Assembly (NCBI RefSeq): GCF_000010665.1
Contig: NC_012796.1
Location: forward strand, 1,240,001-1,304,000
DNA length: 64,000 nt
Source: Solidesulfovibrio magneticus RS-1
Lineage (GTDB): Bacteria > Desulfobacterota > Desulfovibrionia > Desulfovibrionales > Desulfovibrionaceae
Reading direction: 5' to 3'
Every line of letters starts with the position of its first letter. The first letter of the stretch is position 1. Under the pieces are notes generated by a model that made no database searches, was not told where the DNA came from, and saw only the letters and a program-made list of their open reading frames with translations. Position numbers and translations under genes: made by a program. Shown piece after piece: positions 1-8,646 of the stretch.

Positions 1-18
1 CCGCTCGCCCGGGCGGCC

Positions 19-1461
19 GTGAGCCTGGGCCGCTGGGTGGACGCCGAGCCGGGCCAGCGGTTTCTCGTCTGGTCGCCGCGCCTGGAGCGCGAGGTGGACG
101 TGCGCGGGGCCGACGGCGGCCGCCTGAGCGGCCGCAGCCCGGCGGCGGTCAAGGGCGAGATCGTCCTGGCCGAGGTGGTGGAGGACATGGCCTTTGCCGA
201 GGTGCTCCATCTGGCCGACCCCCATCTGCCCCTGGAACCCGGCGACCGGCTGGCCCTTATTCCCGAGGCCGAGGAGGGCGATGCCGCTGACGCTACCGGC
301 GCGCCCCGCCGCGATCCGGCCTCGGGCCTGTACCCCTACCGGGATTTTCAGCGCGCCACCGCCCAGGCTCGGGAGAAAAACGCCGTTTTTTCCCAGGTCC
401 TCATCCAACTGGCCGATCCGCCGGCCAGACGCCGGGCCGGCCGGCCGGCCGAGGCCGACATGGCCGCCGCGGCCGGGCTGTGCCGCCGGGTCTTCGGCCA
501 CGAGGCCGTGGGCGGGCGCTTCAGCGCTTCCAAACTGGTCTTTTTCGTGCCAGGGATCGACCCCGCCGCCCTGGCCGAACCGGCCGGCCGGCTCCTGGCT
601 GCCCTGCGGGCCGAGTTGGAGCTCGACGCCGCCGTGGGCGTGGCCGGCCATCCCTGCCTGGACCATGCCCGAAGCGACGTGGCCGAGAACTGCCGCAAGG
701 CCCTGGACCATGCCCTGTTGTTGCCGACCGGCCCGCGTCTGGCCGTGTTCGACTCCCTGTCGCTCACCGTCAGCGGCGACCGCCATTTCGCCATAGGCGA
801 CGTCTACGCCGCCATGGAAGAATACAAGCAGGCCTTGCTGGCTGACGAGAAAAACGCCCTGGCCCGCAATTCGCTGGGCATCTGTCTGGCGCGGCTGGGC
901 CGGTTGCCCCAGGCCCGGGCCGAGTTCGAGCGGGTCATCCGGGGCGAACCCAAAAACGCCATGGCCCTGTATAACCTTGGCTGCGTGCTGATGCGCCAGG
1001 GCGAGGCCGCCGCCGCCCGGGCCGCGTTTCAGAAGTGCCTGCGGGCCGACCCGGCCCATGTGTCGAGTCTGCTGCGTCTGGGCCGCATGGCCGAGGAGAA
1101 CCGGCGTTTTGCCGAGGCCCTCAAATATTACCGCCGGGCCCTGGCCGCCGGCGGTCCGGCCGCCCCGACCCTGCGCCATCTGGCCCGGTTGGCCTTCGCT
1201 CGCGGCCAGCTCGACGAGGCGAGAGAACATCTGCACCAGGCCCTTTTGCGCGATCCCAAGGACGCCTTTGCCCTGCAACTCATGGCCCGGGTCTATCTGA
1301 CCGAGGGCGAGGACCCGGCCATTGCCGAGGCCATGGCCCGGCAGGCCGTGGCCCTGCGGCCGGAGCGCCGGGAATTCTGGGTGGAGCTGTCCCGGGCCCT
1401 GGCCGCCCAGGGCCGCCACGACGAGGCCCGCGCCGCCGCCGCCCGGGCCGAAGGCGTCTGA
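19..1461 (+). CDS. TPR protein with degenerate GGDEF-like domain (5' end outside window)
   Basis: The reading frame is open to the left edge, so the GTG at 19 is only the first start inside the window and the true start may lie upstream. Residues ~95-250 look like a GGDEF fold: the stretch DPASGLYPYRDF resembles the opening of that domain, but the signature position reads GGRFSASK, so cyclase activity is unlikely. Residues ~255-480 are a run of tetratricopeptide repeats (for example ALYNLGCVLMRQGEAAAA near 320), a protein-protein interaction scaffold. No signal peptide or membrane segment is visible in the part present. Function beyond an adaptor or scaffold role is not inferable. Confidence 0.8.
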   Translation: MSLGRWVDAEPGQRFLVWSPRLEREVDVRGADGGRLSGRSPAAVKGEIVLAEVVEDMAFAEVLHLADPHLPLEPGDRLALIPEAEEGDAADATGAPRRDPASGLYPYRDFQRATAQAREKNAVFSQVLIQLADPPARRRAGRPAEADMAAAAGLCRRVFGHEAVGGRFSASKLVFFVPGIDPAALAEPAGRLLAALRAELELDAAVGVAGHPCLDHARSDVAENCRKALDHALLLPTGPRLAVFDSLSLTVSGDRHFAIGDVYAAMEEYKQALLADEKNALARNSLGICLARLGRLPQARAEFERVIRGEPKNAMALYNLGCVLMRQGEAAAARAAFQKCLRADPAHVSSLLRLGRMAEENRRFAEALKYYRRALAAGGPAAPTLRHLARLAFARGQLDEAREHLHQALLRDPKDAFALQLMARVYLTEGEDPAIAEAMARQAVALRPERREFWVELSRALAAQGRHDEARAAAARAEGV

Positions 1462-1830
1462 TTTTGCCGGACATCCGCTTGGGGCGTATCTGCGCGCGGC
1501 GTGACCAGGCTCCGCGTCGCAACGTCACAACGTCGGCCCCTCCGCCAGGCGCACGTACGGCGCAGCATCCTGGCTCCGCCGCGTCCGTTTGCACCTGACC
1601 GGCGTAACCGAAACGCGCCGCCGCGCGCCGCCCCACCTGTGCGCCGCATCCTTGGTCCGGCTCTGCCCGGCGGTCCGGCGCGCCAATGCCCGGCCGCAAA
1701 GCGTCGTGTCTGAGCCGATTTTAGTGGCCTTCTCGCAAAAAAGCCCTTACGGATAGCATCGTGCCGGGACGCCTCCACGTCGTGCCCTGGCTCGCCCCTT
1801 TACCTCGCACTGGGAGATAACAGAACCGGC
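1462..1830. other. intergenic gap, 369 bp
   Basis: GC-rich except for a short A-run near 1737. I see no convincing gene, terminator hairpin or promoter pair here; it must contain the promoter of the acyltransferase gene. Confidence 0.5.
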
Positions 1831-2844
1831 ATGCGCTACTATTCCATTCAGATTCTCCGCATTGTTTTCATGTCCATGGTCCTCTATCTGCATGTGAGGG
1901 CGTATCTCTTCATTTATGGCGGGCAGACGGACACCGTCTTCAACCTGGTCCCAGATGCGTTCATGGCTGTTGCCTTGCCGTTTTTCAGCATCTCCGGCTT
2001 CATCATGGCCTTCCTCATCGACATCGGCTACCGCAACTTTCTGCCTCGGCGGTTGTTGCGCGTCTATCCGACTTACTGGTGCGGCGTGGCCATATCGGTC
2101 ATTGTCGGCTATCTCATGTGGGGCAAGCTGCCCGGCAAGGAGCTTTTCGCCGCCGCCTCCCTGCTGCCGGTGGGGCCGGCCGATCTGCCGCTTCGGGTGG
2201 AGTGGACCCTCATTTATGAGATCGTCTATTATATCGTCATCGCGCCCTTTGCCGCGCCCCGGCTGCGACGCTATTTCCCGGCTTTCCTCGTTATATGGGG
2301 CTTGGCCGTGATCGTCGCCTATCTGGCTTTCGGCCTGCGCGAGGGCTATGTCTTCAACACCTGGCGCACGGTGCTTTTCGCCGGCTACAACCTCTATTTC
2401 ATCACCGGCGCCCTGGTCTATTACCTGCAAAAGCGTACCGGCCCGATGCATCCGGCCCTGGCCGTGGGCATCCTCGTGGCCTGCTCCGTCTTTACCGTGG
2501 CCTGGGGCTGGAACCGGCCCCTGGGCGTCATCAAGTCCTTAAGCGAAATCGGTCCCTGGAGCCTGTGCACGGCGGCGACCTTGTTCGCCGTGGTCAAGCT
2601 TGAAGACTATGTGCGCCATCCCTTCCTCATCGCCGTGTCCAATTTCGGCGACTATGCCTATGCCTATTATTTGATCCACGCCGTCATCCTGTCGGCGGTC
2701 TTTTCCATCATGGTCTACACCCTGGGCTGGCCTCTGGATAATGCCCGAGCTTTTTTGGGTTTGGGCGCGGTAGCGGTCGGCGGCTGGTTTTTTGCCCGAC
2801 TGGATCTGGCCTTGCATAACTTTTTCAAAAGCCGTCTGCGCTAG
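1831..2844 (+). CDS. acyltransferase 3 family integral membrane protein
   Basis: 337 residues with about ten hydrophobic segments and the N-terminal pattern of the OafA/YrhL acyltransferase-3 family (QILRIVFMSMVLYLH, where the conserved R and H sit in the first helix; then the segment around SGFIMAFLIDIGYRNFLPRR carrying the conserved Arg cluster after helix 2). Such proteins move acetyl or other acyl groups across the inner membrane onto extracytoplasmic polysaccharide or lipid. A GGGAG sequence lies upstream, rather far from ATG 1831. The next gene starts 13 bp downstream and encodes a secreted SGNH-like protein, a pairing typical of O-acetylation systems. The acceptor is unknown. Confidence 0.82.
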   Translation: MRYYSIQILRIVFMSMVLYLHVRAYLFIYGGQTDTVFNLVPDAFMAVALPFFSISGFIMAFLIDIGYRNFLPRRLLRVYPTYWCGVAISVIVGYLMWGKLPGKELFAAASLLPVGPADLPLRVEWTLIYEIVYYIVIAPFAAPRLRRYFPAFLVIWGLAVIVAYLAFGLREGYVFNTWRTVLFAGYNLYFITGALVYYLQKRTGPMHPALAVGILVACSVFTVAWGWNRPLGVIKSLSEIGPWSLCTAATLFAVVKLEDYVRHPFLIAVSNFGDYAYAYYLIHAVILSAVFSIMVYTLGWPLDNARAFLGLGAVAVGGWFFARLDLALHNFFKSRLR

Positions 2845-2857
2845 GGGGGAGTGCCCC

Positions 2858-3949
2858 ATGCTCCAGTCCATCCGCTTCCTGCCGCGCCTGGTCCTGCTGG
2901 GGCTGGCCGCCCTGTTGCTGGGGACGGCCAGCGGCCGTGCCGAGGAATTTCCGCCCGATCCGGTGTTTACACAGATCGTCGCCAACCGCGACGCCTATGG
3001 CCGGGTGGTCTTTATTTTCGGCGACTCGGTGGTCATGTTGTGCAGCCTCACCGAGGTCGATTTCTCGGCCATCAAGGAAAACGCCAACGATCATGCCTAT
3101 ATGGTTTCGGCCATGGCCGAACTCATGCGCGACCAGGAAAAACCCAAGGGCAAGGGGACCGATCCGCTGTGGCCCATGCATTCCCTGGCCTCGTCCATGA
3201 ATTTCCAGTTCGCGGCCGCCGGCCTGCTCGACACGCCCGACGGCGGCGACACCGTGCCTGCAGCCCGGCTGGTTGCCGCCTACGGCGGGGCGCTGGGGCA
3301 GCCTTTTCCCAAGGAAGTGGAAGCCCGGGCCGCCAAACTGACCGCGCTGGCCAAGGACGGCGTCATCCGCGACGGCGATGTGGTCATCCTTGAAGACGCC
3401 GGTTTCCACGGCCAGGACCCCGACGCCTACGAAGCCAACTGGCTGGCCCTTGGCCGGGCGGTGCTGGAAAACGTCGGGGCCGCCGTCATCCTGTGCGACA
3501 TGTTCGACGCCATCCCGGACGGCTCCATCATGGGCGTACCGGCCGAGGCGTTTCGTTTCGAGGCGCTTTTCCCCTCGAAGGTTCCCGAGGGAAAGCGCAG
3601 CCATAACCAGGCCCTTCGCGCCGCCGCCGCCAAGCTGGCCGCCTTGCCGGACAGCAAGGGCAAGGTGACGCTGCTCGACCTGCGCCCGCGCATGGACGCT
3701 TTCAAGGCCGCCTTGACCGCGGAGCTTGGCGGCGAGGCCATCATGCCCGAAGGTATCCATCCCAGCCCCTGGGGCGTGGCCTTCATGGGCCGCGAATACC
3801 TGCGCGCCGCCGGACTGGCCCCGCAACTGACCAATCCCGCGCCCTACGTGGACATGCTGGCTGTCAACGCCGGCCGTCTGTCCCAGCCCAGCCGCCCGGC
3901 CACGGCCGACAAGGCCCGGCCATTCATTGAAGCCTGGATCGTGCCCTAG
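2858..3949 (+). CDS. secreted SGNH-like hydrolase or esterase
   Basis: 363 residues from ATG 2858, with a cleavable signal peptide (RFLPRLVLLGLAALLLG, cut near A-S-G-R-A). Block I of the SGNH fold is visible as FGDSVV near residue 50, and the C-terminal catalytic His motif as MPEGIHPSPWG near 310, with Glu where Asp is more usual. This suggests a periplasmic esterase, deacetylase or acetyl-acceptor protein. It follows the acyltransferase-3 gene by 13 bp and is very likely co-transcribed with it, as in AlgX/PatB-type pairs where the membrane protein passes acyl groups to an SGNH partner (family knowledge; the pairing here is inference). A GTG at 2851 is an alternative start. Confidence 0.72.
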   Translation: MLQSIRFLPRLVLLGLAALLLGTASGRAEEFPPDPVFTQIVANRDAYGRVVFIFGDSVVMLCSLTEVDFSAIKENANDHAYMVSAMAELMRDQEKPKGKGTDPLWPMHSLASSMNFQFAAAGLLDTPDGGDTVPAARLVAAYGGALGQPFPKEVEARAAKLTALAKDGVIRDGDVVILEDAGFHGQDPDAYEANWLALGRAVLENVGAAVILCDMFDAIPDGSIMGVPAEAFRFEALFPSKVPEGKRSHNQALRAAAAKLAALPDSKGKVTLLDLRPRMDAFKAALTAELGGEAIMPEGIHPSPWGVAFMGREYLRAAGLAPQLTNPAPYVDMLAVNAGRLSQPSRPATADKARPFIEAWIVP

Positions 3950-4070
3950 GCCTCACGGGGGAAAACGGGGCGCGGCCATCCCCCGGCCGGCGGACTGACC
4001 GCCGCCGTCATCGGTCCTGGGGTGAGGCATTGGAGCAGTCCGGGGAGAGGATGGAACGGATTTCGTGCAA

Positions 4071-4100
4071 CACGCCGGGAGGGCACCCCCTCCCGGCGTG
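4071..4100 (-). terminator. 13-bp perfect hairpin after the Gly-rich zinc-ribbon gene
   Basis: Arms 4071-4083 and 4088-4100 pair perfectly around a 4-nt loop, 8 bp past the TAA at 4108-4110. No strong T-run follows on either strand, so it may end the ORP-type cluster transcript by pairing alone or protect its 3' end. Confidence 0.55.
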
Positions 4101-4107
4101 TTCATGT

Positions 4108-4674
4108 TTACGCCTCGGGGGCCGCGTCCATGGGGCCGCCGCACTGCGGGCAGCGGGGATCGGCGATGGGATCGTCGGCGGCCACGGCAATGCGCCGGCC
4201 ACACATCCGGCAGGCATAAGCGGCCATGGGCACGGCCCGCACCTCAATGGTCGGGGCGGCGTTTTCGGGTTCGACGACGGCAAGGCTCAAGGTCGTGCGG
4301 GCTGAAGCCGGCAACGTGGGCTTGTCCTCGGCCGCCAGGGCCGGCGCGCTCTGGCCGGCATTGCGCTCGGCCAGGCGTTTGGCCACCAGTTCCACGATCT
4401 TGACCAGCTGTTCGCCGGTCTCTGCCTGGGCACCGCCTTGGCCGCAACCGCAACGGCCCTGCCCGCCGCCTTGTCCGCCGCTCTGGCCGCGTCCTTTGCC
4501 GCTGCCCATGCCCCCGCCCATGCCGCTTTTACCGCCGCCAAGCCCTCGGGCAGCCGAACCGATAAGGCCCTTGGCCAGCCCCTGGCCGGCCATGCGGCCC
4601 AGGCCCGACCCCATGCCCGCGCCGCCCACGGCCGCGCCGGTCAGCAGTTTGAGCAGCATCGTGAAACCGGCCAT
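4108..4674 (-). CDS. Gly-rich protein with C-terminal zinc ribbon
   Basis: 188 residues from ATG 4674, chosen because an AAGGAG sequence lies just upstream; a longer form from 4728 lacks this. The N-terminus is a weakly hydrophobic, glycine-rich stretch of ~70 residues (GGAGMGSGLGRMAGQGLA), followed by RCGCGQGG, a short helical region (EQLVKIVELVAKRLAER) and a C-terminal ribbon with CRMC and CPQC near 150-180. The last part resembles FmdB-type zinc ribbons. It is the last gene of the minus-strand ORP-type cluster, 111 bp after the receiver gene. Product is unrecognised; metal binding by the four C-terminal cysteines is likely. Confidence 0.65.
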   Translation of the reverse strand: MAGFTMLLKLLTGAAVGGAGMGSGLGRMAGQGLAKGLIGSAARGLGGGKSGMGGGMGSGKGRGQSGGQGGGQGRCGCGQGGAQAETGEQLVKIVELVAKRLAERNAGQSAPALAAEDKPTLPASARTTLSLAVVEPENAAPTIEVRAVPMAAYACRMCGRRIAVAADDPIADPRCPQCGGPMDAAPEA

Positions 4675-4785
4675 ATGTCGTCTCCTTGGCCCGTTTGCCG
4701 GGACCGCGTTCAGGGTGGGGGCGGGCATGGAACCTCTCGCCCGGCCAACGTCCGCGTGCGCCTCGGGTAAATTTGTGATGCGGCC

Positions 4786-5151
4786 CTAGCTGATGGCCTC
4801 CAGGGCGGTCAGCAGCCGGACGGCTTCGGCCGGTCCGGGGGCGGGGGGCAGGCGCAGGAGGATGCCCAGGCCTTCGCCGATGTCGTGAAAGGCTTCGTCG
4901 GACAGGGATGAGATCACGGCCGAGGTGACCCGGGCATCGATCTCAAGCAACCCGGCCACCAGGGCAAAGGCGTCGCTGTCGGGCAGGTCGCTATCGACCA
5001 CGCACAGGTCCGGGGCTTTCTCCCGCACGGCCGAGGCGGTGGCGGCGGCCGTGGGCAGACAGTCCACGGCGCAGCCGGCCTGGGCCAGGGCGGCGATAAA
5101 CGGGGCCAGGGCCTCGGGATTGGTGGAAGCCACACAGATATGGCGCATCAT
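4786..5151 (-). CDS. degenerate response-regulator receiver protein
   Basis: 121 residues from the first of two adjacent ATGs (5149-5151). The fold matches a stand-alone receiver: probable phospho-acceptor Asp53 in CVVDSDLPD and SAVISSLSDEA in the place of the usual Thr/Ser switch. The pair of acidic residues normally found after the first strand is missing (ICVASTNPE), so phosphorylation may be weak or absent. The start overlaps the fmdB-like stop by the ATGA arrangement, implying translational coupling. A receiver inside a cluster of cofactor-assembly genes is unusual and may sense or signal the state of the complex (inference). Confidence 0.68.
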   Translation of the reverse strand: MMRHICVASTNPEALAPFIAALAQAGCAVDCLPTAAATASAVREKAPDLCVVDSDLPDSDAFALVAGLLEIDARVTSAVISSLSDEAFHDIGEGLGILLRLPPAPGPAEAVRLLTALEAIS

Positions 5152-5402
5152 GCCCCTGCCTTGCCGCAACACGTGCCGGGTCCGGCGCAACCGCTGGCCT
5201 GGCCGGGCCGGGAGCCGCAGCAGCCGTGGTCCGAGGGGCCGGGCCGGGATGGTCCTGACTTGCCGGTCAGGCTGCTGGTGGCCGCCATGAGCTTTCGGGC
5301 CGGCGCGCCGCAGACGGGGCAGGTCGGCGTATCGGTGGCCCCCGGCGTGATGGTTTCGCCGGCATAGGAGCAAGCGTCGCAAACAATCTCATAAATCGGC
5401 AT
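5148..5402 (-). CDS. FmdB-type zinc ribbon protein
   Basis: 84 residues starting MPIYEIVCDACSYAGET at 5402, behind a GGAG four bases from ATG. CDAC (residues 8-11) and CPVC (around 30) form the zinc ribbon typical of FmdB family proteins. The C-terminal tail is unusually rich in cysteine (CCGSRPG, CAGPGTCCG) and may bind metal. Overlaps the following receiver gene by 4 bp. Role in the cluster unknown; FmdB-like ribbons are often linked to molybdo-enzyme or redox genes, but this is only association. Confidence 0.78.
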   Translation of the reverse strand: MPIYEIVCDACSYAGETITPGATDTPTCPVCGAPARKLMAATSSLTGKSGPSRPGPSDHGCCGSRPGQASGCAGPGTCCGKAGA

Positions 5403-5481
5403 TTTTCTCCAGGAACAGCCGCCGGCCGTGTTTTTCCACGCACCCGCCGACGCTGTAACATGCCTTCCCATACACCATGTT

Positions 5482-5553
5482 GGGGGTCCGGGGGCCTAAG
5501 GCCCCCGGCGGAGAGGTCCAGGAGAGGCAGCGCCTCTCCTGGCCGCCGGAGGC
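5482..5553 (-). repeat. GC double-hairpin 3' element, copy 1 (long subtype)
   Basis: Starts 4 bp beyond the stop of the NifX-like gene at 5558, read on the minus strand. It holds the conserved GCCTCCGGCGGC block, an extra CAGGAGAGGC/GCCTCTCCTG hairpin and the GGGGGCC/GGCCCCC palindrome. It matches copy 3 (18697-18768) at nearly every base, in the opposite relation to its neighbouring gene start. Confidence 0.85.
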
Positions 5554-5557
5554 GCGC

Positions 5558-5941
5558 TTAATTCTCGCAACCGCCGCCGCAGGTTTGGTTGCGGCTAAAG
5601 GGGGTGAGCGAACCGGCCAGGAAAGCTTCCACGGCCTGTCCCACCGAGGCGGCCGGGCCGCCGTGGTAGACGGTGATGCCGACCTGGGCAAAGCCCATGA
5701 GCGGCCGCAGGCCCATGCCGCCGGCGACCAGGGCGCCCACGCCATGGCCGGCCAGGTGTTCCACCGGGGCCATGCAGCCGCCGTGGACGTGGGGGACGTT
5801 GGGCAGAGTATTGACGGCGGCCACGCGGCCGTCGGCCACATCCACCACGGTGTAGCAGTCGCAGTGGCCGAAGTGCGCGCCGAGTTCGCAGTCAAGGCCG
5901 CCGGGGGCGGCGGAGGGGATGGCGAGGCGGATAGTTTCCAT
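5558..5941 (-). CDS. NifX/NafY-family (MTH1175-like) iron-molybdenum cluster-binding protein
   Basis: 127 residues, full length for the dinitrogenase iron-molybdenum cofactor biosynthesis domain. Visible: an N-terminal strand (RLAIPSAAPGG), the AHFGHCDCYTVVDV segment with Cys and His, a Gly-His-Cys loop (HVHGGCMAPVEHLAGHGV) and C-terminal CGGGC. Family members bind Mo- or Fe-containing clusters non-enzymatically. It sits directly after the second ferredoxin-MinD ATPase, the usual arrangement in ORP-type clusters of Desulfovibrio. The His/Cys content sets it apart from the Orp paralogue at 7815-8147. Weak Shine-Dalgarno (AGGA) ten bases from ATG. Confidence 0.85.
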   Translation of the reverse strand: METIRLAIPSAAPGGLDCELGAHFGHCDCYTVVDVADGRVAAVNTLPNVPHVHGGCMAPVEHLAGHGVGALVAGGMGLRPLMGFAQVGITVYHGGPAASVGQAVEAFLAGSLTPFSRNQTCGGGCEN

Positions 5942-5959
5942 GGGGCTTGTTCCTTTGGG

Positions 5960-6856
5960 TTAAAACGGGTTGCGTTGGGGTTTGGGGGCGGCGGCCAGAT
6001 TAAGGACATTGGCCCAGGCCTCGGCCAGGGCGTCGGCCAGGGGGCCGCCGTATTCGGTGAGGGTTTGCCGGGCGGCCATGGCGGCGGTCACGTCCGGGCT
6101 GTAGGGCAGCCGGCCGACGATGGGCCGGCCGGCGTCGCGGCAGGCGTCCTCGATGCGGGCGGCCTCGTCGGGGTTGAGGTCGGCCTTGTTGAGGAGCACG
6201 GCCGTGGGCAGCTTGAAGTGGTCGCAAAGCGTAGCCACCCGGCCGAGATCGTGGCTGCCTGACGGGGTCGGCTCGGTGACCAGCACGGCCAAGGTCGCGC
6301 CGGTTATGGAGCTGACCACGGGACAGGCAATGCCCGGCGCGCCGTCGGCAAGGATCAGGTCGCGGCCTTGCTCCTTGGCCAGGGCCTTGGCCTTTTGGCG
6401 CAGCAGGGCGACCAGCCGGCCGGAATTTTCTGCGCCGGGATCGAGACGGGCGTGGACAAAGGGGCCGTAGCGGGTGTCGGACACGGCCGAGACGCCGCAG
6501 GTGCGGGGGGTGAACAGGATGGCCTGCCTCGGGCACAGGACGACGCAGACCTTGCAGCCTTCGCAGTGGGCCGGGTTAATAACGAATCGGTCGCGGTCGG
6601 CGGCGGACACGGCCCCGTAGCGGCAGCGGGCGGCGCATTCGCCGCAGCCGTCGCAGCGCGCCGGGTCGATGGCGGCCAGATGGCCGGCCACGAAGGGTTC
6701 GCGCCGGGAACCTCGCGGGGCCAGCAGGATGTGCAGGTCCGGGGCGTCTACGTCGAGGTCGCACAGGACGGCGTTGCGGCTCAGGGCGGCAAAGGCAGCC
6801 GTCACGGAGGTTTTGCCGGCCCCGCCCTTGCCGCTTAGGACCACGATCTCAGGCAT
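5960..6856 (-). CDS. MinD-superfamily ATPase with inserted 2[4Fe-4S] ferredoxin domain (second copy)
   Basis: 298 residues starting MPEIVVLSGKGGAGKTSVT at 6856. A deviant Walker A (GKGGAGKT) starts the SIMIBI-class P-loop ATPase; residues ~65-110 are two ferredoxin motifs (CDGCGECAARC and CEGCKVCVVLC). DGAPGIACPV near 165 is the switch region. Relatives DVU2103/DVU2104 of D. vulgaris belong to the orange-protein complex (literature knowledge). The start overlaps the preceding paralogue's end by 8 bp, so the two ATPases are co-translated and probably form a heterodimer that handles metal-cluster loading. Confidence 0.9.
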   Translation of the reverse strand: MPEIVVLSGKGGAGKTSVTAAFAALSRNAVLCDLDVDAPDLHILLAPRGSRREPFVAGHLAAIDPARCDGCGECAARCRYGAVSAADRDRFVINPAHCEGCKVCVVLCPRQAILFTPRTCGVSAVSDTRYGPFVHARLDPGAENSGRLVALLRQKAKALAKEQGRDLILADGAPGIACPVVSSITGATLAVLVTEPTPSGSHDLGRVATLCDHFKLPTAVLLNKADLNPDEAARIEDACRDAGRPIVGRLPYSPDVTAAMAARQTLTEYGGPLADALAEAWANVLNLAAAPKPQRNPF

Positions 6857-7766
6857 GGGCGGCCTCCCGGGCGGTTTGGGGCAGCTCGGCCAGGGATCGA
6901 GCCAAGGCGAAGCACACGGCCCGGTAGTGGGCCCCGGCTTCGTGGAGCAGCCCGCCCCGGGCATAGGTCTCGGCCACGGTCCGGTCGCTGGCGATTTCGG
7001 CCAGAACGGGCAGGTTGTGCCCCCGGCACAGGGCCAGCAGTTCGGGCGTGCCCGGGCCGGAGCGGTTGATGACCACGGCCATGGGCTTGTGAAGCGGCGT
7101 GAACGCCTCCACGGCCAGCTCGAAATCGTGGATGCCAAAGGGCGTGGGTTCGGCCACCAGCAGCACGGCGTCGGCCCCGGACACGGTGGTCACGGCCGGA
7201 CAGCTCACCCCGGGCGGGGCGTCGATGAGCACGTCCGCGCCGGGTTCGGCGACCTTGTTCAGGCGAGCCAGCACGGCGCGAATGAGCGGCGGGCTTTGGG
7301 CCTCGCCAATGCGCAGCCGCCCGGCCAGATAGCTGGCCGTCTCGGTAGCGCCTTCCTCGATGCGGCCAAGCTCGCGGGAGCCGGCGACCAGGACGCCGGT
7401 GGGGCACACGGCCAGACAGCCGCCGCAGCCGTGGCACATCTCCGGGAAAACCAGCGGTTTGCCGGCCATGACCGTGACCGCGCCGAACTGGCACAGCTCC
7501 CGGCAGGCCGCGCAATCGGCGCACAGGGCGGCCTCGGCCACCATGGGGACTTCGAGCTTGGCCGTCTCGGCCCGGCGGATGACCGGGCGCAAAAACAGGT
7601 GCAGGTTGGGTTCCTCGACGTCGCAGTCCACGGCCACCACCGGCCGGCACAGGGCCTGGCTCCAGATGCTGGCCAGGGCGGCGGTTACGGTGGTCTTGCC
7701 CGTGCCGCCCTTGCCGCTGGCAATGGCCAGACGCAGGCCTTTTTTCACGGCGCGCGTCATCGCCAT
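6849..7766 (-). CDS. MinD-superfamily ATPase with inserted 2[4Fe-4S] ferredoxin domain (first copy)
   Basis: 305 residues from ATG 7766. Walker A is ASGKGGTGKTTVTAAL; the inserted ferredoxin has CADCAACRELC and CHGCGGCLAVC near residues 70-110; DAPPGVSCPAV marks the switch motif. It belongs to the same family as its downstream partner but is clearly diverged, as in the DVU2103-2104 pair. Translation probably begins at the first Met with AGGAT upstream; a second Met lies two codons in. Predicted cytoplasmic, in a complex with Orp/NifX-like proteins. Confidence 0.9.
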   Translation of the reverse strand: MAMTRAVKKGLRLAIASGKGGTGKTTVTAALASIWSQALCRPVVAVDCDVEEPNLHLFLRPVIRRAETAKLEVPMVAEAALCADCAACRELCQFGAVTVMAGKPLVFPEMCHGCGGCLAVCPTGVLVAGSRELGRIEEGATETASYLAGRLRIGEAQSPPLIRAVLARLNKVAEPGADVLIDAPPGVSCPAVTTVSGADAVLLVAEPTPFGIHDFELAVEAFTPLHKPMAVVINRSGPGTPELLALCRGHNLPVLAEIASDRTVAETYARGGLLHEAGAHYRAVCFALARSLAELPQTAREAAHA

Positions 7767-7814
7767 GGCCGATCCTGGGGCATCGGGGACAGCATGTTCG
7801 TTGCGTCCACGGCC

Positions 7815-8147
7815 TTAGCCCGCCTGGCCGGCGCGGTAGGCGGCCACGGCTTCGCCCACGGTGCGGCCGTCGAAGCCTTCGACGGCCGTCAGCCCGGCGG
7901 TCTTAAGGGCGGCGGCAGCCTTGGGGCCGACCACGCCTGAGAGTACGACGGAGGCTCCGGCGTCGGCCAGACGACGGGCGGCCTCCAGGCCGGCTCCGTG
8001 GGCCATGGCCTGGGAGGAGCCGTTGTCGAGATAGGTGACGTTACCGGCCGGGTCCACGAGGACGAAGCCGGCGGCCCGGCCGAAGCGCGGGTCCACGGCG
8101 TCGCCCAGGGTGGGACCTTCGCTGCTGACGGCGATGATGGCGTGCAT
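7815..8147 (-). CDS. orp: Orange protein (Orp)-like NifX-family protein
   Basis: 110 residues from the second in-frame ATG (8147), which has GGAG seven bases upstream; an ATG at 8159 precedes the GGAG and is less likely. The sequence (SEGPTLGDAVDPRFGRAAGF, then LDNGSSQAMAHGAG and SGVVGPKAAAAL) is of the Orp/MTH1175 type. Orp of D. gigas and D. vulgaris carries a non-covalent Mo-Cu sulfide cluster and is linked to cell division functions (literature). It follows the NifU-like gene and precedes the paired ferredoxin-MinD ATPases. No cysteine is present in this chain, in keeping with non-covalent cluster binding. Confidence 0.82.
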   Translation of the reverse strand: MHAIIAVSSEGPTLGDAVDPRFGRAAGFVLVDPAGNVTYLDNGSSQAMAHGAGLEAARRLADAGASVVLSGVVGPKAAAALKTAGLTAVEGFDGRTVGEAVAAYRAGQAG

Positions 8148-8162
8148 GTTTATCTCCATGGG

Positions 8163-8646
8163 TTAGGCCTGGGCGTCCTGGCTGGTTTGCTGGCCCTGGG
8201 CCGCGGCCAAGGCGCCGCCGGCGATCATCCAGCGGTGGACGGCCTCGCGCACGGCGGCGGCGGCCAGATAGGCGCAGTGGCGGTCGTCGTCGGGAAACCG
8301 GCCCACGGCCGCGACCACGGCCGCTTCGTCGATGTCCACGGCCTCGTCCAGGGTCTTGCCCACAGCCAGGGACGCTGCGGTGACGGCGGCGATGAGGCTT
8401 GAGGCGCAGCCGTCGGTGTCGCAGTCGGCGGCCGTGACGCGCTCGCCGGAAACGAGCAGGTTGATGGTGATGGTATCGCCGCAGGAGCCCTTGACCGTGC
8501 CGATGGTGGTCGGCGCTTCCAGGCGCGCCCTGTTTGGCGCATCGCGCCAGACGGCAAAGCCTTTCTCGCCGAAGCGGGCGATGAGGTCGTCGCGCTGCTC
8601 CTGCTCGAAAACGTCGAGCAGCATGTCCAGGGTGTCCTTGTCGGGG

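Noticed and set aside
4692-4728. Longer start for the Gly-rich zinc-ribbon gene
   Set aside because: The extra 18 residues lack a ribosome-binding site, whereas ATG 4674 has AAGGAG at good spacing.
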